Origin: Megalobrama amblycephala
Taxonomy: Eukaryota > Chordata > Actinopteri > Cypriniformes > Xenocyprididae
Assembly (NCBI RefSeq): GCF_018812025.1
Contig: NC_063045.1
Coordinates: 19,488,420-19,552,419 of the forward strand
DNA length: 64,000 nt
Reading direction: 5' to 3'
Below the pieces are notes generated by a model, which was given only the letters and a program-made list of their open reading frames with translations, did no database searches and was not told the origin of the DNA. Below, one piece after another: positions 58,601 through 64,000 of the stretch. Every line of letters begins with the position of its first letter. Position 1 is the stretch's first letter. A program made the translations under genes and the position numbers.

Positions 58601-59393
58601 AGCTTGGTCAATAGGTTATCAAAAGTCCTTGTTCTAGCTGGAGCCCAGGCACAATGGTGGCCCATCGATCAGGCAGGAGATGTGCTGTGAGAACTTGATA
58701 AGCTAATCCCACCCATGAGTCCTGGCTGAGCCTCTCCATCAACTCAAACAAGGAGACGTGTCGGAGAGAGTGTGACATGCGTGGTAATGTGTTTGATAAG
58801 GAATGAAGGCACACCGAACACGCATGTTTGTACAGGGGACAGAGACCTGCTTCGATCGCATTATACCTATGCACTCAGGGATGCTAGAGTATGGTGAGTA
58901 TATTTACATGGATAGGGCAGGGTAAATTCCTCTATACTGTTATTTCCTCTCAAATTGATTTGATTTAAATTCCTAAACTCATGAAGGAAGATAACTGAAA
59001 GTGCTTACTTTATATATAAAATAATGTTTTTTAATACTACATTATTATTATTATTATTAAAACTATATTGTAATAAATTATTACATATTATTATATATTA
59101 TAATTATATATAAAGTATATAATATTACATAGGATACTTTACATGTATTTATTTTATTAACTTACATTTAAAAATATAAAAATAATATAAGCACTAAAAC
59201 TAATGTACATATTTTATATGTATTGTTAATGTAATTAAAATGATTATATATTAATATTTAAACTATAATTATAGAAACTTAATATAAATAAGCACTTTGT
59301 TTATTTATATACATAAAATTTTATTATTTTTTAATATAAATGTATTAAAATTTTAGAATGCTTATTCATAACTTAATATAAACATAAATTAAT

Positions 59394-59473
<80 letters not shown>

Positions 59474-60280
59474 CATAGACATTCTCTACAGGTGTATCTA
59501 GATTCCACGACTGGCAAACATGACTTTCACAGCTTGTTGTAACTCCATCAAAAGTCACCACATCCTATGCAACACAAACAGGCTCTGTTTAGGGTCTAAT
59601 AGTGGGTAATGCTTTGATGTTTGTGTTTTTAAGCCTCACTAAGTATGAATGATGGTGTGAACTCAATGCAGTTGGGCTGATCTGTATTCAGCAGGAGTGC
59701 ATTGCTGCGGCAGCACTGGTGCCCTTGGGGATTGAGTTGGACCGCATTAATTTGCCATCAAAGCACTGGCGTGTAGAGGCAAGGCATGTAGTGTTGACAC
59801 TCAGACTGAAATAATACTTGTTGCATGATGTCTTTTCTGCTCCAGATGTTGCTGCTCCTATTCCATGCGCTTCCAATGCTAGGTTCATTTGCATATGGGC
59901 TGTGCACACCTGGCTGCACTTGGATGCTTGACTGGACGGTATATTTTGCCGGTGCCATTTTACAGGTAAGACTAGGAAATCCTCTCCAATATTTGGCCAA
60001 ATCTGTAAGACGAAATCAAGAAAACATGAAATTAATGAAATTATACGTCTACTTTTGAGGTATACCTCCTCCATAGTTTCTGGCTGAGATTTTCATCTAC
60101 TGTATGCTGATGTTACAGAAAGGCACCATCAAACAGTACCACGATCAAAGCCTTGGTCTGAACAAGTTCATCCAGAACCCCTTTAACTCCCAGTATGAGG
60201 CCGGAGCAGTCAGCATTCCTAATCAAAGACCTCCAGTAGAACAGGGCTTCACTGTAGTTTCTCTAGGAGTTTCACTGTAG
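44451..60280 (+). CDS. TM6SF1/TM6SF2-like transmembrane protein, ten exons
   Basis: Exons: 44451-44536, 46935-47038, 56000-56097, 56183-56286, 57663-57745, 57825-57949, 58041-58142, 58232-58324, 59846-59965, 60119-60280. All junctions are GT-AG and keep one frame of 358 codons. Family-type motifs include [64 protein letters not shown] and [13 protein letters not shown], matching the two EXPERA-domain, multi-pass layout of TM6SF1/2 (about 370-377 residues in human). TM6SF2 acts in ER/Golgi lipid loading of lipoproteins; that role here is inference. Exon 3 is set at 56000 because this acceptor keeps the family spacing; the AG at 56008 would drop three residues. Intron 2 is 9 kb and full of transposons. 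The last exon ([11 protein letters not shown]...) does not resemble the family's final membrane segments. ATTAAA at 60410 and AATAAA at 60608 are possible polyadenylation signals. Confidence 0.85.
44537..46034. other. intron 1 of the TM6SF-like gene, left part
   Basis: No additional exon supported. AT-rich, with an open frame at 45346-45552 that shows no family resemblance or splice sites. Confidence 0.4.
46042..46291. mobile_element. palindromic hAT MITE, copy C
   Basis: Ends TAGGGCTGGGCGATATATCG and inverted partner, with an identical 8-bp duplication ACTGAAAT on both sides (46034-46041 and 46292-46299). At 250 bp it has lost part of the left arm of the palindrome relative to copy B. It lies in intron 1. 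Confidence 0.93.
47866..48925 (-). mobile_element. Tc1-like transposon, reverse orientation, one end missing
   Basis: TA then CACTATATTGCCAAAAGTTT marks one terminal repeat at the plus-strand left. The body encodes a Tc1-type transposase on the minus strand. The second terminal repeat is not present at the right, where the host element resumes at about 48925. Confidence 0.82.
48130..48936 (-). pseudogene. Tc1-like transposase, frameshifted
   Basis: On the minus strand three overlapping frames together cover a Tc1/mariner transposase. First comes a helix-turn-helix region ([20 protein letters not shown]), then [12 protein letters not shown] with the first catalytic Asp, then [13 protein letters not shown] and [11 protein letters not shown] with the second Asp. 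The segment that should carry the third acidic residue is partly deleted after EELDWP. At least two frameshifts are needed to follow the homology, so it is dead. Confidence 0.85.
48971..49775. other. intron 2 sequence, no gene recognised
   Basis: No exon or element ends supported; a purine-rich patch (GAAAGAGAGAAAGACAGAGA) lies at about 49469-49490. Confidence 0.4.
49776..50524. mobile_element. TTAA-flanked element (AGGAATAG type)
   Basis: TTAA (49772-49775) then AGGAATAGTTAACC; right end GATGAACTATTCCT then TTAA (50525-50528). Inner right text CATGAGGGTGAAGTAAATGA is that of the family. The interior has A-rich repeats. No transposase. Confidence 0.82.
50529..51622. other. intron 2 sequence, no gene recognised
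   Basis: No coding signal or recognised element ends. Confidence 0.4.
51623..52280. mobile_element. TTAA-flanked foldback element (AGGGTTAG type)
   Basis: TTAA (51619-51622) then AGGGTTAGTTCACC; right end GGGTGAACTAACCCT then TTAA (52281-52284). The arms mirror around CTTTCGTTCATCTTCAGAAC and GATTTCATCAAAATTATCTT. Non-coding. Confidence 0.88.
52619..52990 (+). repeat. 31-bp minisatellite, left arm, 12 units in 93-bp triplets
   Basis: Twelve units of exactly 31 bp start CTGCCACGG and end GGGAC, CGCGAC or TGGAC. Unit variants alternate in a strict three-step order: GGTTATGYG, GGTTATATG, GGCTATATG, repeated four times. The real period is therefore 93 bp. Because 31 is not a multiple of 3 and no unit contains a stop, all three plus-strand frames stay open. 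These are artefacts of the repeat, not genes. Confidence 0.93.
53751..54640 (+). repeat. satellite core, five copies of about 156-194 bp
   Basis: Copies start at about 53751, 53916, 54110, 54304 and 54476 with AAATAGTGCAATCCTG or AAATATTGCAATCCTG. Each contains AGCTGTAAACAGTGAGAGAT, GGCAGGCGCGACGCTA and CCACGAGACGCGCTCCATTA. The longer copies carry a doubled GGCAGGCGCGACGCT module. That module shares GGCAGGCGC with the right-arm minisatellite. Confidence 0.9.
54670..55000 (-). repeat. 31-bp minisatellite, right arm, inverted
   Basis: About ten units of the same 31-bp repeat run on the minus strand, one preceded by a 12-bp partial unit. The three-step order is again visible: one GGTTATGCG unit followed by two GGTTATATG units. 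Open frames on the minus strand are repeat artefacts. Confidence 0.92.
55282..55478 (+). repeat. compound microsatellite (GT)n-(GA)n-(GT)n
   Basis: GT/GC-rich runs, then (AG)n at 55327-55372, then (GT)n to about 55475. A separate (AT)n run follows at 55601-55649. Confidence 0.93.
55650..55999. other. end of intron 2, no gene recognised
   Basis: AT-rich; leads to the acceptor TTTTTGTTCAG at 55989-55999. Confidence 0.45.
56545..57436. mobile_element. TTAA-flanked foldback element with a THAP-like remnant
   Basis: TTAA (56541-56544) then AGGGTTAGTTCACCC; right end GGGTGAACTAACCCT then TTAA (57437-57440). The arms are inverted copies for about 320 bp each, for example AGTAGTCCATGTGACATCAG mirrored by CTGATGTCACATGGACTACT. 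The central 300 bp is unique and includes a short 14-bp tandem repeat (ATTCCATTGAATTG) and the start of a zinc-finger-like protein. It lies in intron 4. Confidence 0.9.
56881..56988 (-). pseudogene. THAP-domain-like N-terminus, transposase remnant
   Basis: On the minus strand, starting at the ATG of 56986-56988, the peptide begins [16 protein letters not shown] and continues to [14 protein letters not shown]. The C-x4-C spacing (CACRGC), the start at residue 1 and a Trp about 30 residues on fit the opening of a THAP zinc finger. The frame then runs into a 14-bp tandem repeat and the inverted arm, so the rest of the protein is gone. THAP domains are found in P-element and Kolobok transposases; the TTAA flanks favour Kolobok. 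Confidence 0.55.
58325..59845. other. intron 8 of the TM6SF-like gene
   Basis: About 1.5 kb. AT-rich from 58980 to 59390. Contains a compound (AC)n-(AT)n microsatellite at about 59397-59470. No extra exon is supported. Confidence 0.6.
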
Positions 60281-60540
60281 ATCTCCAGCTCTACATACTA
60301 ATGAACGCCTCCTCAAAGCTGAGAGGATGTCATTACAGTCTATTCATCTACTTACCCATAGGCAGAAGCCTCTAAAAATACATGTCAAGGTCCTGAATGA
60401 GTCCCCATCATTAAACTTTACAAAAGTGCTATATAAAACTAGATTCTAGCATTTTATGAGTGGTGTCAGGCTGTCCAGAACTTGCAGCCACAATGCTAGT
60501 GTGGAGGGGGTTCGAGGGCAAAAAGGTATTTTTACTTTAA
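60281..60540 (+). other. 3' UTR of the TM6SF-like gene
   Basis: Follows the stop at 60278-60280. A variant polyadenylation signal ATTAAA is at 60410-60415. No canonical AATAAA occurs before the repeat that begins at 60541. Confidence 0.5.
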
Positions 60541-61215
60541 AGGTCCCGTTCTTCGTGATCCCATGTTTCAAACTTTAGTTAGTGTGTACTGTTGTTGTTA
60601 GAGTATAAATAAAATCTGTAAAATTTTAAAGCTCAAAGTTCAATGCCATGCGAGATATTTTATTTAACAGAAGTCGCCTACATCGAACGGCCAGTTTGGA
60701 CTACATCCCTCTACTTCCTTCTTTAATGACGTCACTAAAACAGTTTTTTGACTAACCTCCGCCCACAGGAATACACAAGAGTTGCGTTTGTAGAGTGTGT
60801 TTGTCGCCATGTCGTCGAAACGCTGTTATTTTCATCCCGCAGTCCAATCACCGGGTCTGATTCCGGCTCAAATTGATAGGGTAAAATTAAAGACATGTTT
60901 AGAATAACACTGAGCGCGTGCATCTCCACGTTATGGTAAGAGGCGTGACCTTTCCGGGCAAGATGCGCTAAACTGCTGTCGAATCACAACACAGGAACCG
61001 CTGGCACAATCAGAACTCGTTACGTATTTCTGAAGGAGGGACTTCATAGAACAAGGAAGTCATCAGCCCGTTTTTATGACAGTGGAAACAGCGGTATACA
61101 GATAAGTAAATTATGTGAAAAATACTGTGTTTTTTTACACGTGAAACATGAACACATGTTATATTGCACACTAGAAACACAATCAAAGCTTCAAAAACCA
61201 CGAAAAACGGGACCT
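60541..61215. mobile_element. TTAA-flanked element (AGGTCCCGTT type)
   Basis: TTAA (60537-60540) then AGGTCCCGTTCTTCGTG; right end CACGAAAAACGGGACCT then TTAA (61216-61219). Non-coding. It contains an AATAAA at 60608-60613 that could serve as a polyadenylation signal for the gene just upstream. Confidence 0.85.
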
Positions 61216-61219
61216 TTAA

Positions 61220-62848
61220 ATACAATGGGAAACTAACAAGATATCAGTCTCACTCCGACTACACCACGATGGGAATTTCACCCAAAGGATTAGAATAGAC
61301 CACCTACAGAGGCATACACAGATTCGTATCACCAATTAGAGTCAGAAACATGGGTAACAATTCAAAAATTCTCTTTATTGACAAATCTCTGTTAAAAACA
61401 ATATTAAAATAATGAAACGTTTGTTCCAGCCAAACGGGCCACTAAGGGTTTTTAGAACAAGTCGAGGGCCAGGGACTAGAGCTTACCAGTAAAAAAAGCG
61501 GATAATCAGACCACACCACCTGTAGGTAAATCACTGCACTTCACTGTGTACACAAACACACACTCACAAACAAATATTAAGACAAATCACACAGATACCA
61601 CCACCTAAAAACCAGTCCTCTGCCCCTGGTGCTCAGGCCCTGCTGAGACAAAGATGATATATGCATCAAATAAACAGTCACTTTGAAACTGGGTTGTTCT
61701 CAATCAGCCAGTCAAAGAACAATAAACAAATAAATCAAATTTTACAACCACTGAATCAACAAATAAATAATTGCTTGAAACAAAACTAATGCAACTGAAG
61801 AAAGAAGCAGGAACAAACTAAAGAAAAATCACAAAAATATAATTAGAATTGAAAACAAAACAATTCAAACTTCAGAAACAAAAATAAAAATATTGATACA
61901 ACTGAAAAGAGCAGACAAAACAATATAAAGCAGCCAAGGAAGAAAAATTAACCAAAAAAAAATGAAATTGGAAACAGCTGTCGCACTGCAGTCATAAACG
62001 AAGGCAGAACACCCCGACTGGAACGCAGTTACAGGCCATCACCACACCTATAAACAAAGCAAGACTGTTACTCTGTTAAATCTATTCTCTCCCATCCTAA
62101 TGTATGCATGCATAAATATCAACCAATTGTCGAGGGTATTAATTTTTTATGAAGAGCCAACAAAACAGTAGCTTATACCACGGGATTGATGATGTTTGAA
62201 GCTTCGAACGTCATGCAGTATCGTGAAGTCGGGACAGCTGGTTTGAAAAAAATTGGCGCTTCACCTGATGCATAAAAGGAAAATGTATTTAATCATGTTT
62301 TATTGCTGGGGTCTCAGAGACCCCGAACAGAACAGGGTTAAACATCTCATCCAAAATGATAAATTATGATCACATCATTGTATATTTTATATTATTGATC
62401 AATATGTGAATCCGTTGACCAGGCTACACATGACATGAGTTGTGGTCTCATTGTCACAAATGAATTTAGATGAGGTCAGATTAGATAGAACTGTATTGAT
62501 CCAAGACAAGAGTGTCAAGACAAGACAAGTCTGACCAAGTCACTAATGCGCACTGTGTTAAAAGCTTCAGTAATGAACTATTTTTCGGCACAATTTGATG
62601 AAAGCCTCAAACGCTACTCCATACCGTCTCGAGCACTCGCATCCAGCTCTGGGAAGTGCGTTAGCGATGCAGCAGTTCACTAAGTGACGCATCCCAGGTA
62701 ATGCACATGTTCCCGTTTTTATAGCCCAGGGATGCTGCCAATAAGCTAAAACAGCACCATGACGTAAGAAAATCACCCCTCCTGCCACACTAGGATATGC
62801 TGGATTTGTGTTGCTATGCAGTTCCTAAGGGTATACTGTATACTCACT
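61220..62848. other. intergenic stretch, no gene recognised
   Basis: 61370-62000 is A-rich with TTTATTG at 61374, which on the minus strand reads CAATAAA and could be the end of a minus-strand transcript or a repeat. 62440-62790 is GC-richer and looks like a transposon fragment; its minus-strand open frame shows no family resemblance. Confidence 0.35.
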
Positions 62849-63439
62849 CACCGGCCACTTCAGTAGGCAGACATTGTCTGGGTACATGATGTCCAGAAAT
62901 CAATTTCAATAGAACATTGAGTTTAATTGATTGACATAGAGCCCATGTTTAATGTGATAGTTTCATGCTTACATCTACTATAATATAATATATTGTTAGT
63001 CCCGAGATTCTTCATGTTAGTGAATAAATACATAAATCCACCATTAGTCTGGCGGTAGAACTTTTGTTAACCGTGCTAGAGGTTGTGGATTCTAATCTGC
63101 CCTTGTATAGTTTATTTTTTTCACATTAAAATCAAAGATGTTCATCAGTGATTGTATATCAAGGGCAGGGATACGTTTGTGTGCATTTTGTTTTGTTATT
63201 TCCATGCAAAGATTAGAAAGTCTCCACTTAGATTGAAACACTCAGCACAATTTCAAAAACAACCCATTCCAGCACTAGAACGCCTCTTATTTAACACAAA
63301 CAAACAAAATTATTAATCTGCTAGTCAAGAGATGTTATATTTGTATTAGATACATCTGTACATCAAAAAGTGGTGGGGACACTATCGACCTTTGCAAAAA
63401 GTGGTGGGGACACGTCCCACCCGCAGATTACGCCTATGA
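62849..63439. mobile_element. Tc1 terminal fragment interrupted by other repeats
   Basis: ACTCACCGGCCACTTCAGTA at about 62850-62870 is the terminal repeat type of an abundant fish Tc1 element. The body of such an element starts only at about 63440. Between them lies other sequence whose right end, CCCGCAGATTACGCCTATGA, looks like a hAT terminus. A decayed tRNA-like stretch may lie at 63045-63110. Confidence 0.5.
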
Positions 63440-64000
63440 CATTGCTAGTACCAGGTTGGACCACTTTTGCCTTCAGAACTGTCTTAATTCTTCATAGCAC
63501 AGATTCAACAAGGTGCTGGAAACATTCCTCAGACATTTTGGTCCATATTGGCATAATATAATCACACAGTTGCAGCAGATTTTGTCGGCTGCACATGATC
63601 CATGATGCGAATCTCCCGTTCCACCACATCCTAAAGGTGCTCTATTGGATTGAGATCTGGTGACTTTGAGTATAGTGAACTTATTATTGTGTTCAAGATG
63701 CTTTGTGACATGGCATGTTATCCTGCTGGAAGAAGCCATCAGAAGATGGTACACTGTGATCATAAAGGGATGGACAGGGTCGGCAACAATGGCTTTAAAC
63801 GGTGCTCAGTTGGTTCTAAGGGGCCCAAAGTGTGCCAAGAAAATATCAAACACACCATTACACCACCACCAACAGCCTGAACCCTTGATACAGGGCAGGA
63901 TGGATCCTGACAGATTCAGACCCTACCATCTAAATATTGCAGCAGAAATCGAGACTCATCAGTCAGGCAATATTTTTCCAATCTTCTATTGTACAATTTT
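63440..64000 (-). pseudogene. Tc1-like transposase remnant, cut by the window end
   Basis: On the minus strand the sequence follows the same Tc1 transposase type as 43190-43910 and is better preserved. It shows CCTTCAGAACTGTCTTAATT at the C-terminus, TGCTCTATTGGATTGAGATC (the NPIEHLW region in reverse), and GGCCCAAAGTGTGCCAAGAA. Several frameshifts and small deletions break the frame. It continues beyond position 64000. Confidence 0.8.

Overview
The window looks like nuclear DNA of a ray-finned fish, most likely a cyprinid (carp, minnow or zebrafish group). It is AT-rich and packed with fish-type DNA transposons: TTAA-flanked foldback elements, hAT elements with 8-bp target duplications, and Tc1 elements. 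It also carries a fish BEL/Pao LTR retrotransposon, a vertebrate spliced gene with GT-AG introns, and a Gig2-like gene, a family known from fish. The species assignment is inference.

Layout. 1-28.6 kb: mostly repeats, plus two well-formed minus-strand exons (5133-5250 and 13402-13481) that splice in frame with each other. A minus-strand first-exon/promoter-like region lies at about 28.63-28.99 kb. Together they suggest one minus-strand gene that I cannot name. 29.9-43.3 kb: an inverted duplication (arms about 29874-30445 and 42018-43315) encloses a tandem repeat block with CTCF-like motifs, a BEL/Pao element with identical 342-bp LTRs (32496-39670), and an interferon-type Gig2-like gene (40394). 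44.45-60.28 kb: a ten-exon plus-strand gene of the transmembrane 6 superfamily (TM6SF1/TM6SF2-like), with a 9-kb second intron full of transposons. 60.5-64 kb: transposon remnants.

The most unusual structure is 52573-55042 in intron 2 of the TM6SF-like gene. It is a 2.47-kb foldback element bounded by an identical 8-bp direct repeat. Its inverted arms are arrays of a 31-bp minisatellite organised in 93-bp triplets, and its core is a five-copy satellite of about 156-194 bp. Second is a family of about ten TTAA-flanked elements whose two ends carry matching variants of the same terminal bases. One of them (56545-57436) retains the start of a THAP-like zinc-finger protein, which points to a Kolobok-type origin. 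Third is a three-level nest at 10811-13091 in which each level keeps a recognisable target duplication.

The host genes show no sign of working together. The Gig2-like gene is probably antiviral, the TM6SF-like gene is probably an ER/Golgi lipid-handling membrane protein, and the minus-strand gene is unknown. All calls were made by eye from the sequence; no database search was run.
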